NCBI GenBank assembly: GCA_900543605.1
Contig: UQSK01000010.1
Coordinates: 1 to 50,805 of the forward strand
Length of the DNA: 50,805 bases
Reading direction: 5' to 3'
From: an uncultured Collinsella sp.
GTDB lineage: Bacteria; Actinomycetota; Coriobacteriia; Coriobacteriales; Coriobacteriaceae
Part shown: positions 42,993 through 50,773 of the stretch, in pieces
Layout of the letters: every line of letters starts with the position of its first letter
Numbering within the stretch: position 1 is the first letter of the stretch
Notes under the pieces: generated by a model
What the model saw: the letters and a program-made list of their open reading frames with translations, nothing else
What the model was told of the DNA's origin: nothing
Databases searched by the model: none
Translations under genes and position numbers: made by a program

Positions 42993-44883
42993 GACCGCAG
43001 CCCAAGCACGTCCGGCCGACCTCAAGCGCACTGTACGCCGCTTGCTCTCCTACATGGGGCATGCCAAGTTCTCGTTGCTCGCGGTGGGCGTGCTCGCCTC
43101 CGTCGCCGCCATCGCGAGCCTCGCCGGCACCTACATGGTGCGCCCCATCGTTAACGGTTTGGCCGCGGGCGGGGAGGAACTGCTCGCCAAGCAGGTCATC
43201 CTGACGGCGATCATCTACGCCGCGGGCGTGCTCTCGGCCCTGGGCTACTCGCAGATTATGGTGCGCGCGGCCCAACGCGTGGTGTCCGATATTCGCCGCG
43301 ACCTGTTTGCGCACATCCAGACGCTGCCGCTCAGTTATTTTGACAGCACGCGCTCGGGCGACATCATGAGTTTTTTCACCAATGACGTCGACACCGTCTC
43401 CGAGGCGCTTAACAACAGCTTTGCCAACGTGATTCAGGCCGCCATTCAGGTTGTGGGCACCACGGCCATGCTCATCATCCTTAACTGGCAGCTCACGATT
43501 ATCACGCTCGTGTGCGATGCGGCCATTGTGCTGTATGCGCGCTACTCGGGTGCGCGCTCTAAGCGTTTCTTTGCCGCCCAGCAGGCATCGCTTGGCGACC
43601 TGGACGGATATATCGAAGAGATGGTCTCGGGCCAAAAGGTCATCAAGGTCTTTAACCGCGAGGCAGCGAATGTCGCCGGCTTCACCTGCCGCAACGACGA
43701 GCTTCGCCGCACCGGCACCGCCGCCGTGAGCTATGCCAACTCCATGGTGCCCATGACCGTCGTGATTGGCTACGTCAACTATGCCATCGTCGCCGTGGCG
43801 GGCGGCATGCTCTGCATCAAGGGCCTGGCCGACGTGGGCGCGCTTGCAAGCTACCTGGTCTTTGTGCGCCAGGCCGCCATGCCCATCAACCAGTTTACGC
43901 AGCTGGGTAATTTCTTGCTTAACGCACTGGCCGGTGCCGAGCGCCTGTTTGCGGCTATGGACCTTAAGCCCGAGGTGGACGAGGGCTGCGTGGAGCTGGT
44001 GCAGACGGGCGACGCCGCGTGGGCGTGGAAGATTCCCGAGGGCCAGGGCGTGGGCGCGTACGGGCATTTGCATGATGTGGCAGCCGTTGATGAGTCGGGC
44101 CGCGCGGTGGCCGCCGACGGCACCGAGCTTACGTGCGGCTTGGTTCTGCTTGCCGGCGACGTGCGCTTCCACGCCGTGGACTTTTCCTACGTGCCGGGCA
44201 CCCGTGTGCTCACGGATCTCAACCTGTTTGCCAAGCCAGGGCAAAAGATCGCGTTTGTGGGCTCGACGGGCGCCGGAAAGACGACCATCACCAACCTCAT
44301 CAACCGCTTCTACGAGGTCGATGACGGCGAGATCACGTACGACGGCATCGACGTCAAGCACATTGCCAAGGCCAGCCTGCGCGGGTCGCTCGGCATTGTG
44401 CTGCAGGACACGCACCTGTTTAGCGGCACCATTGCGCAGAACATCCGCTTTGGCAAGCTCGACGCGACCGACGAGGAGGTGCGCGCCGCTGCCGAGGCAG
44501 CCTGCGCGGATTCGTTTATCCGCCGCATGCCTCAGGGCTATGACACACCGGTCACGGCCGACGGCGCCAACCTGTCGCAGGGCCAGCGCCAGCTGCTCGC
44601 CATCGCGCGCGCGGCCGTTGCCGACCCGCCGGTGCTCATCTTGGACGAGGCCACGAGTTCCATCGACACGCGCACCGAAAAGCTCATCGAGCGCGGTATG
44701 GACCGCATCATGCGCGGACGCACCACGTTTATGATTGCGCATCGCCTGTCCACCGTCCGCGACGCCGACGCCATCATGGTCCTCGAACACGGCCACATCA
44801 TCGAGCGCGGCACGCACGAAGAGTTGCTCGCCCAGCACGGCGAGTACTGGCAGCTGGCGCATGGCTTAAAAGAGTTGGATTAA
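42985..44883 (+). CDS. ABC exporter subunit with the canonical catalytic site
   Basis: The 632-residue half-transporter has six membrane helices (about 20-320), an insertion of roughly 70 residues between membrane and ATPase parts (EGQGVGAYGHLHDVAAVDES), and a nucleotide-binding domain with Walker A (GSTGAGKTT), signature LSQGQ and Walker B LILDEA. The canonical glutamate here and the altered signature complement the neighbour's VSGGQ and LIFDDS, so the pair should form a heterodimer with one full and one degenerate ATP site. It starts at the ATG at 42985, inside the upstream gene. Confidence 0.92.
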   Translation: MPKTAAQARPADLKRTVRRLLSYMGHAKFSLLAVGVLASVAAIASLAGTYMVRPIVNGLAAGGEELLAKQVILTAIIYAAGVLSALGYSQIMVRAAQRVVSDIRRDLFAHIQTLPLSYFDSTRSGDIMSFFTNDVDTVSEALNNSFANVIQAAIQVVGTTAMLIILNWQLTIITLVCDAAIVLYARYSGARSKRFFAAQQASLGDLDGYIEEMVSGQKVIKVFNREAANVAGFTCRNDELRRTGTAAVSYANSMVPMTVVIGYVNYAIVAVAGGMLCIKGLADVGALASYLVFVRQAAMPINQFTQLGNFLLNALAGAERLFAAMDLKPEVDEGCVELVQTGDAAWAWKIPEGQGVGAYGHLHDVAAVDESGRAVAADGTELTCGLVLLAGDVRFHAVDFSYVPGTRVLTDLNLFAKPGQKIAFVGSTGAGKTTITNLINRFYEVDDGEITYDGIDVKHIAKASLRGSLGIVLQDTHLFSGTIAQNIRFGKLDATDEEVRAAAEAACADSFIRRMPQGYDTPVTADGANLSQGQRQLLAIARAAVADPPVLILDEATSSIDTRTEKLIERGMDRIMRGRTTFMIAHRLSTVRDADAIMVLEHGHIIERGTHEELLAQHGEYWQLAHGLKELD

Positions 44884-44932
44884 CCCGTTCGAGCACGATG
44901 CTTTGACCCCTCCGTGCCCCTCACCTCGCTTC

Positions 44933-44997
44933 AAACCATCACAACATTCGACGTTTTTCGCCAAAATCGGGAAAAGCATCGAATGTTGTGATGGTTT
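44933..44997. repeat. 65-bp palindromic element, copy 1
   Basis: AAACCATCACAACATTCGA (44933-44951) and its perfect complement (44979-44997) flank a 27-base centre with CGTTTTT, CCAAAA and GGGAAAAG. Copies of the same length lie at 46175-46239 and, inverted, at 50282-50346. This copy separates the ABC exporter from the orphan gene at 45099. Confidence 0.92.
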
Positions 44998-45098
44998 TTC
45001 TGCCACTCAATCGGGTGGAATCGCTTTCTTGCGCACGAAGGTGTGCGGACCCGTGGGCGGGGGAATAAGGTTGGTTATCCGACTCTATTGGAGGGCTC

Positions 45099-46136
45099 AT
45101 GGACCTGCCGATCGTCCTGTCCCATAAGACTGCCTGGCTGTACCACAACGTGGCGCGCCCGTTCGAGCCGCTCTCGCGAGCAAGCAGCCTATACGATGAG
45201 AACTCGCTTGCCAACGAGGGGGAGCCGACCGCGAGCCTGCCCAAATTGGGACTCGACGCCAAGGGGCTGAGGGCTTCAACGGCTGTCGGGATTGTTACCG
45301 ACTATCTGGTTTCGCTCGGTATTCCACGAGAAGAGCTCGATCATATCGACACACTCGTCAACTTCGATTTTGAGCGCTCGACGCCGGCTGGATTTAGGTG
45401 CCACGTGTTTGGGGCGCCGGTACCTCCAGGCCATCTTATCGAGGTGGCAGAGGGCCTTCTAGTGGTTGATGAGGCCATGTGCTTTGTCCAGGCGGGTTCG
45501 TGGATGAGCGAGCCCGAGCAGCTGGAATATGGCTACGAAATCTGCGCCCGATACCATTTGAATCATCTGTCGACAGGCGATAATATCGAGATGGGGCAGA
45601 GGTATACCGTTGCTGACTTGATTGCCTATTGCAATGAGAATCGATCTCGTCAGGGGGCTGTGCGCGCGGCCGCCGTGCTCAAGCGCGTGCACGATGGCGC
45701 GCGATCGCCCATGGAGACGGCCACCGCAATCATGGTCGTAGCAAAACGTTCCCAGGGCGGGCTGGGATACGCCAAGATCGAGCTCAACCATCGGGTCGAT
45801 GTTCCCAACGAGTTCAAGTATCTCGCAAAGGCTGGGTATTTCGAGATCGACGTATATGCGCCTGCGAGCGGTACAGGGATTGAATACAACGGTTCGGACC
45901 ATCTTGACAAACAGCGCAGCGCGTCGGATGCGGAGCGTATGACCGTGCTGAGCGCGCTGGGCTTTAGGATGATCGTCCTCACCGGGACTCAGTTTGCCCA
46001 CCAGCTGCAATTGCACCGGGCGATGAACGCCATCGCGCTCGCTATGGGCCTTAAGTGCGACCGAAGCGAAGCGTTCCAGAAACGTCAGAATGACCTGCGT
46101 GAATTCGTGATTCGGCACTGGGACGGCGGCCTCTAG
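45099..46136 (+). CDS. Orphan protein with a DUF559/Vsr-like nuclease fold (AbiEi-type architecture)
   Basis: I do not recognise a characterised homologue. The C-terminal part (about residues 240-310) resembles the DUF559/Vsr-like PD-(D/E)xK region of actinomycete AbiEi-type proteins: FEIDVYAP (Asp251), GIEYNGSDH (Glu262), an arginine/aspartate-bearing linker (SASDAERMTVLSALGFRMIV) and LTGTQF. The lysine of the D/E-x-K motif is not present in EYN, so catalysis is doubtful. The N-terminal 240 residues are alpha/beta with few conserved motifs. It stands alone between two copies of a 65-bp palindrome. GGAGGG precedes the ATG. A role in DNA repair or defence is a guess. Confidence 0.6.
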   Translation: MDLPIVLSHKTAWLYHNVARPFEPLSRASSLYDENSLANEGEPTASLPKLGLDAKGLRASTAVGIVTDYLVSLGIPREELDHIDTLVNFDFERSTPAGFRCHVFGAPVPPGHLIEVAEGLLVVDEAMCFVQAGSWMSEPEQLEYGYEICARYHLNHLSTGDNIEMGQRYTVADLIAYCNENRSRQGAVRAAAVLKRVHDGARSPMETATAIMVVAKRSQGGLGYAKIELNHRVDVPNEFKYLAKAGYFEIDVYAPASGTGIEYNGSDHLDKQRSASDAERMTVLSALGFRMIVLTGTQFAHQLQLHRAMNAIALAMGLKCDRSEAFQKRQNDLREFVIRHWDGGL

Positions 46137-46174
46137 GGGCGCTTTGGTTCTTCTACGGGGCGCTGCGGGCAGGC

Positions 46175-46239
46175 AAACCATCACAACATTCGACGTTTTT
46201 TGCCAAAAACGGGAAAAGTGACGAATGTTGTGATGGTTT
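46175..46239. repeat. 65-bp palindromic element, copy 2
   Basis: AAACCATCACAACATTCGA starts the left arm. The right arm ends ATGTTGTGATGGTTT, with one base different next to the centre. The centre resembles that of copy 1. It lies between the orphan gene and moaA. Confidence 0.92.
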
Positions 46240-46371
46240 GTATGCTGAGGATGGGCTTGGGAAGCCGGTTTTGCTCGAAGCGACCTGTCCTGTCGTACGG
46301 GTGTCGGCATGATTCTCTCGTGGGGTATTATGTTTCCCGAAGAATAAATCGCCGCGCGAGGGGAGGGCTGC

Positions 46372-47427
46372 GTGGACGGGCACGTGCAACATGACGGCTT
46401 TGGCCGCGATATCAACTACCTGCGCATTGCCGTTACCGACAAGTGCAATTTCCGCTGCATTTACTGCACGCCGGCCGATGGCGTGGCGCCCCGCGCGCAC
46501 GACGAGTTGCTCAGCGCCGAGGAAATCGCCCGCTTTGTGCGCCTGGTGGCGGGAGAGGGCATTCGCCGCGTGCGCCTGACGGGTGGCGAGCCGCTGGTCA
46601 GCCGCCGTATCATTCCGCTTATTCGTGACATCCGCGCGATCCCGCAGATCGAGGACATCTCGCTTACCACCAATGGCGCCCTGCTGCCCAAGCTGGCGCC
46701 GCAGCTCAAAGACGCGGGACTTAACCGCGTCAACATCTCGCTCGACACACTCGACCCTACGCTCTTTGGAAAGATTACGCGCCTAGGTCGACTCGAGCAG
46801 ACCATGGCTGGCATCGACGCGGCGCTGGCTTGGGGCTTTGAGCCCGTTAAGGTCAACTGCGTTGTAGTGCGCCGGCTCAACCAGGATGTGGCGGCCCTCG
46901 CACGACTGACCGTCGACCGCCCCATCCACCTGCGCTTTATCGAATACATGCCCATCGGCGACGAACACACGAGCTCGCATTGCGCTGTGGACCCGCATGC
47001 GCCCGCGCTCAATCCCGAGTTGTGGGACGCGAGCGATACCGTGCCGAGCGACGAGCTGCGGGCGCGCATCAATGCCGGGGCCGCCGCGACGGGGCTGGGC
47101 GAGCTCGAGCCGCTCGACATCAACGACGCTCCTGCCGGCGCGGGCCCTGCGCGCTATTGGCACTTTCCGGGCGCGGCGGGAACGGTCGGCTTTATTAGCG
47201 CCATGTCCAACCATTTTTGCGCGAACTGCAACCGTCTGCGCCTGACGGCCGATGGCAACGTGCGTCCGTGCCTGTTTAGCGATGCCGAGTATTCGGTGCG
47301 TGAGGCGCTGCGCCGTGGTGATGATATGCAGGTACTTTCGATTTGGCGCGATGCCGTGGCCCACAAACCGCAGGAACACGCGATAATTGAGGGCACGCAA
47401 CGATTTATGTCCCAAATCGGAGGATGA
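46372..47427 (+). CDS. moaA: GTP 3',8-cyclase MoaA (molybdenum cofactor)
   Basis: MoaA starts molybdopterin synthesis by rearranging GTP with a radical-SAM mechanism. The 351-residue protein has the N-terminal cluster cysteines Cys25, Cys29 and Cys32 (DKCNFRCIYC), the SAM-binding TGGEPL, the C-terminal second cluster (HFCANCNRLRLT and NVRPCLF) and the GG end that is functionally important. The GTG at 46372 follows GGGAGGG. moaC-mobB follows after 4 bases, so they are one unit. Confidence 0.95.
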   Translation: MDGHVQHDGFGRDINYLRIAVTDKCNFRCIYCTPADGVAPRAHDELLSAEEIARFVRLVAGEGIRRVRLTGGEPLVSRRIIPLIRDIRAIPQIEDISLTTNGALLPKLAPQLKDAGLNRVNISLDTLDPTLFGKITRLGRLEQTMAGIDAALAWGFEPVKVNCVVVRRLNQDVAALARLTVDRPIHLRFIEYMPIGDEHTSSHCAVDPHAPALNPELWDASDTVPSDELRARINAGAAATGLGELEPLDINDAPAGAGPARYWHFPGAAGTVGFISAMSNHFCANCNRLRLTADGNVRPCLFSDAEYSVREALRRGDDMQVLSIWRDAVAHKPQEHAIIEGTQRFMSQIGG

Positions 47428-47431
47428 TCAT

Positions 47432-48736
47432 ATGGCCAAGAGCAGGTACGCCGATGCCACCAAGGCCGCTCGCAGGGCCGCGATGTCTGCCCACAAAGTC
47501 ACGGCTGCGGCGAATGCTGGCAACGCCGACGCGTCCGCACGGCCGACTGCCGGTGCTGCCGCTGAGCCCGCCCGCGACGCCCGTCGCGACGAGCTGACGC
47601 ACGTGGACGCCAAGGGCGAGGTGCGCATGGTCGACGTGTCCGACAAGGCCGAGACCCATCGCATCGCTATCGCCGAGGGCACCATCCTCATGCACCCCGA
47701 GACGCAGGCCATGGTGCTGCAGGACCGCGCCAAAAAGGGCGATGTGCTTGCCTGCGCGCGCGTGGCGGGCATTATGGCCATCAAACGCACGAGCGACATC
47801 ATTCCCATGTGCCATCCGCTGCTCATTACCAAGAGCAAGTGCGATATTGCGCCCATCGCTGCGGCGGGGATGCCTGCCGAGGACGTGCCCGAGGGCTGGG
47901 CGCCGGCGCGCACGGACGGGCAGGTTGGCTTTCACGTACTGGTCACGGCCGGCGTGACGGGCAAGACGGGTATCGAGATGGAGGCCCTGACCGGCGCGAG
48001 TGCCGCGTGTCTGACCATCTACGACATGTGCAAGGCGGTCGATCGCGGCATGGAGATCGTCGACGTGCGCCTGTTGCACAAGGAGGGCGGCCGCTCGGGC
48101 GTGTGGGATCGTGCAGAGCGTCAGGTTGCTGCTGTTGAGGCTACTGCCGCAGACGGCAACGCACCCGCAAGCGCACCCGTCGCCGTCGCACCCGCGGCTC
48201 CCACTCCGGCCGTCCCTGCGATCGCGTTTATCGGCTACCAGAACTCGGGCAAGACCACGCTCGTCGAGAAGGTTATCGCCGAACTCACCCGCCGCGGTCT
48301 GCGCGTGGGCTCGCTCAAGCATCACGGGCACCACGGCTTTGATATCGATGTGCCCGCTAAGGACACCTGGCGCCATCACCAAGCCGGATCCAAGCACGTG
48401 GGCCTCATCTGCGCCACGCGCTGGGCGGAGTACGCCGACACACGCGAGGAGGATGAGATGCCTGCGCGCGAGCTGCTGTCGCGCTACAACGATGTCGACG
48501 TGGTGATCATCGAGGGCTACAAGACCGAGGGCTTCGACAACATCGTCGTTGCGCGCTCCGGTGTCGACCGTCTGCGCGGCAAGAGCTCGCTCGACCTGGT
48601 CGACGGTCACACGCTGGCCCTTGCCTGCAACGAGGCCCTGGCACGTCAGGCCTTCGACGCCGGCTTTGCGACCCGAGCCATCAACATCAACGACGCCCGA
48701 GCCATCTGCGACCTGATTCAAGATTATCTGGCCTAA
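47432..48736 (+). CDS. MoaC-MobB fusion, molybdenum cofactor biosynthesis
   Basis: This 434-residue protein joins two steps. After an Ala-rich N-terminal 50 residues, residues about 50-225 are MoaC, which makes cyclic pyranopterin monophosphate (MCHPLLITKSKCDI, GKTGIEMEALTGASAACLTI, YDMCKAVDRGMEI). An Ala/Pro-rich linker (226-262) leads to MobB, a P-loop GTPase that helps attach guanine nucleotide to the cofactor (GYQNSGKTTLVEKVI, SLKHHGHHGFDIDV, VVIIEGYKTEGF). The MobB half suggests a nucleotide form of the cofactor, such as bis-MGD, is made. It follows moaA by 4 bases. Confidence 0.93.
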   Translation: MAKSRYADATKAARRAAMSAHKVTAAANAGNADASARPTAGAAAEPARDARRDELTHVDAKGEVRMVDVSDKAETHRIAIAEGTILMHPETQAMVLQDRAKKGDVLACARVAGIMAIKRTSDIIPMCHPLLITKSKCDIAPIAAAGMPAEDVPEGWAPARTDGQVGFHVLVTAGVTGKTGIEMEALTGASAACLTIYDMCKAVDRGMEIVDVRLLHKEGGRSGVWDRAERQVAAVEATAADGNAPASAPVAVAPAAPTPAVPAIAFIGYQNSGKTTLVEKVIAELTRRGLRVGSLKHHGHHGFDIDVPAKDTWRHHQAGSKHVGLICATRWAEYADTREEDEMPARELLSRYNDVDVVIIEGYKTEGFDNIVVARSGVDRLRGKSSLDLVDGHTLALACNEALARQAFDAGFATRAININDARAICDLIQDYLA

Positions 48737-48737
48737 A

Positions 48738-48780
48738 ACCTGCCAAAAAGGGACAGGTTTATTTTGGTAGGTTTTATCTG
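48738..48780. repeat. 43-bp short repeat with a GGGACAGG core, copy 2
   Basis: The reverse complement of this segment matches 24223-24265 over its whole length with few differences. It starts one base after the moaC-mobB stop codon and its ends are partly self-complementary, so it may also end that transcript. Confidence 0.8.
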
Positions 48781-48794
48781 GGCAAATGCTGTTT

Positions 48795-48831
48795 CCACCA
48801 CAAAGGGGCCAGGTACCTTTGTGGTGGTTTT
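48795..48831. repeat. Repeat with CCACCACAAAGG arms, copy 2
   Basis: CCACCACAAAGG (48795-48806) and CCTTTGTGGTGG (48816-48827) flank GGCCAGGTA and are followed by TTTT. It is nearly identical to 34123-34159 and sits 14 bases after the 43-bp repeat. Confidence 0.85.
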
Positions 48832-48834
48832 GCT

Positions 48835-48864
48835 TTGTTAGATGCGTGGGACATGCCTTACAAT
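48835..48864 (+). promoter_or_regulatory. Promoter of the MFS exporter gene
   Basis: TTGTTA (48835-48840) and TACAAT (48859-48864) are 18 bases apart. A transcript starting about 7 bases later would have a leader of about 130 bases before the ATG at 49001. Confidence 0.6.
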
Positions 48865-48899
48865 CTACCAAGTAGTTCATGACGGGCGAAAAACGGAGA

Positions 48900-49000
48900 G
48901 AAGGGGCTTGATGCGTCCTTAATGTTTCATGCGGATAGATTGATTTGACAGACGGTGGTGAATGCCCGCCGCCCGTATTTGCATGAAACAAGGAGTCTCC
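48900..49000 (+). promoter_or_regulatory. Candidate translational attenuator leader of the MFS gene
   Basis: TCCTT (48916-48920) plus GTTTCATGC (48924-48932) can pair with GCATGAAAC (48981-48989) plus AAGGA (48990-48994), leaving a 3-base bulge. The pairing hides the ribosome binding site AAGGAG (48990-48995) of the MFS gene. The interior can form a second hairpin (CGGTGG / CCGCCG). Two tiny frames run through the 5' strand: MRP (48911-48922) behind GAAGGGG, and MFHADRLI (48922-48948), joined by TAATG. Ribosomes translating or stalled there would free the exporter's binding site. Confidence 0.6.
48922..48948 (+). CDS. Candidate leader peptide MFHADRLI
   Basis: An 8-residue frame whose ATG overlaps the TAA of the 3-codon frame at 48911-48922 (TAATG). 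That first frame has GAAGGGG 4 bases upstream. It covers the 5' strand of the stem that sequesters the MFS ribosome binding site. Known only from this sequence, so low confidence as a real product. Confidence 0.4.
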   Translation: MFHADRLI

Positions 49001-50281
49001 ATGCTCGCCTCTCTTTTCTCAAAGCCTCAACCATCGCTATCCGTGCAGGCCAAGCGCCTGGTGGCGATGCGCTTTCTCATCTACACCGGTTTTCAGACCA
49101 GCTACTTTATCGGCGTCATCGGAACGCTCACCTATGCAGACGATGCCTCGGTCGTGGCGACATCGCTGGCCGTCCTGTTTATGAACGTATTTGTGATCTT
49201 GGGATCCTTTGCGGGTGGCGCGGCGCTCGACGCCTGGGGCCCGCGCCGTCATTTCTTGCTGAGCATCGTGGGCACGCTGGCAACCGGCGCGGCGATCCTC
49301 GTTTTTGGCAGCGCGACCGGAACAGTCCTTGCCGGCGCGGTGCTCCTGGGCTTTGTGATGGGGTTCGCCCAGCCCATCGCCACATCCTATCCGGCGTATC
49401 TCACCGACGACCCCGTCGAGCTCAAAGACATCAACTCCGCCATCGCCATGTTTTCAAACGTGAGTATCATCGTTGGCCCCACGCTGGGCGGCTTTGTCGC
49501 AGCGGCTGCATCGTCACGCGCGGTGTTCGTGCTCATGATGATCTTTACCGTACTGGCGCTCGTCGCCGGTTGGGGCTTTAGGTCGCAGACCAGCCATGTC
49601 ACCGGGGATGCGGATGCCGATTCGGCAGAGGAAGGGGAGCGTGCGGGACAAAGCCCCGACCCCAACACATCTTCCCGCGCCACCTTCGCAGCCAGCGTCA
49701 AGACAGTCTTTACCAACAGCGTCCTCGCCCTACTGTTCTGCATCATCTTTCTTTCGAATTTTGGCTATGGCGCCTTTGACCCGCTGGAGTCGTTCTTCTA
49801 CCGCGATGTCCTGCACGTCGGCGTTGAGTGGATGGGCTGGCTCTCGTCGGCCTCGGGCGTGGGCGCGGTGCTGGGCGCCGTGGTCGCGCTCCGCTTGCCG
49901 CCGCACCTGGTCAACCTTAAAACGCTGCTCGTGGCGCTTATGTCTGTGGGTCTGGGAAGCCTGCTCTATGTGGGGACGCCGTACGTGGGCGTGGCCCTCG
50001 TCGGCCAGATTGCCCTGGGCGTGGCGTGGGGCGTCGTCAACCCGCTCCACAACACGATCGTGCAAACGACTGCCCCGCTCAAGCAACTCGGCCGCGTTAA
50101 CTCGGTCATGGGCTTTGGCAACATGTTCGCCGGCGTGGCTCCGCTGGCGATCGCCCCGTGGCTGGCGTCGACATTTGGCGTGCAGCAGACGCTCGTAGGG
50201 GCGGGTATGGTCGTGACGGCAGTTCCCGCGGTGTTGCTGCTGTTTTGTCGCCGGCACTTGGATCGTGCCGCAAAGCAGTAA
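49001..50281 (+). CDS. Major facilitator superfamily exporter
   Basis: The 426-residue protein has 12 hydrophobic segments and MFS features (FAGGAALDAWGPRRHFLLSI is the motif-A loop between helices 2 and 3). A hydrophilic central loop (SQTSHVTGDADADSAEEGE) separates the halves. The size fits drug or metabolite exporters. The substrate is unknown. I start it at the ATG at 49001 with AAGGAG 5 bases upstream. An in-frame ATG at 48962 would extend it by 13 residues but would place the leader stem inside the gene. The leader suggests induction by a ribosome-targeting compound. Confidence 0.87.
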   Translation: MLASLFSKPQPSLSVQAKRLVAMRFLIYTGFQTSYFIGVIGTLTYADDASVVATSLAVLFMNVFVILGSFAGGAALDAWGPRRHFLLSIVGTLATGAAILVFGSATGTVLAGAVLLGFVMGFAQPIATSYPAYLTDDPVELKDINSAIAMFSNVSIIVGPTLGGFVAAAASSRAVFVLMMIFTVLALVAGWGFRSQTSHVTGDADADSAEEGERAGQSPDPNTSSRATFAASVKTVFTNSVLALLFCIIFLSNFGYGAFDPLESFFYRDVLHVGVEWMGWLSSASGVGAVLGAVVALRLPPHLVNLKTLLVALMSVGLGSLLYVGTPYVGVALVGQIALGVAWGVVNPLHNTIVQTTAPLKQLGRVNSVMGFGNMFAGVAPLAIAPWLASTFGVQQTLVGAGMVVTAVPAVLLLFCRRHLDRAAKQ

Positions 50282-50346
50282 AAACCATCACAACATTCGA
50301 TGAAAATTGCGATTTTGCAGAAAAACGTCGAATGTTGTGATGGTTT
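50282..50346. repeat. 65-bp palindromic element, copy 3 (inverted)
   Basis: Arms are the same AAACCATCACAACATTCGA and complement. The centre matches copies 1 and 2 only when reverse-complemented (CGTTTTTCTGCAAAATCG). It begins immediately after the MFS stop codon and may act as its terminator. Confidence 0.92.
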
Positions 50347-50378
50347 GCGCTGCGGGTCAGGTCATCCTTCGGGTTCGG

Positions 50379-50410
50379 CCACCACAAGGGGGGCGGGCAC
50401 CTTTGTGGCG
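50379..50410. repeat. Degenerate repeat of the CCACCACAAAGG family, copy 3
   Basis: CCACCACAAGGG and CACCTTTGTGG are recognisable. The right arm has lost its last bases (GGCG in place of GGTGG). Confidence 0.65.
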
Positions 50411-50498
50411 ATCGGGTCCCAACGGCCCGCGCCTTGGTATACCATGTACGCCGTTCACGAATACATCCCACACCGCCGCACAACCCAGAAAGGCCCCC

Positions 50499-50773
50499 AT
50501 GGACGCCACCTTCAACCACATCAAAGCCGTGTTCTGCGATATCGACGGCACGCTGCTCACGAGCCAGCACACGGTGTCCCCGCGCACCGTGGCGGCGATT
50601 CGTGCCCTGCGCGAGCGCGGCGTGCTCTTTGGCCTGTGCACCGGGCGCGACGCCCATGCGACCGAGGCCATGTACGAGCTCTGGGGCATCGAAGGCCTGG
50701 TAGACGTGATGGTGGGCTGCGGTGGCGCCGAGGTCATCGACCGCGCGCACGACATCAACGAGCTGAGCTATCC
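50499..50773 (+). CDS. HAD-superfamily phosphatase (Cof-type), N-terminal part
   Basis: The first 91 codons show HAD motif I (VFCDIDGTLLTSQHTVS) with the nucleophile aspartate, and motif II (LFGLCTGRDAHATEAMYELW), the pattern of the Cof/HAD-IIB group of sugar and nucleotide phosphatases. The rest is missing because the genomic sequence ends at about 50773, where adapter begins. Automated translation continues into the adapter as CLLYTSPSPR, a known artefact peptide. The substrate cannot be inferred. Confidence 0.88.
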
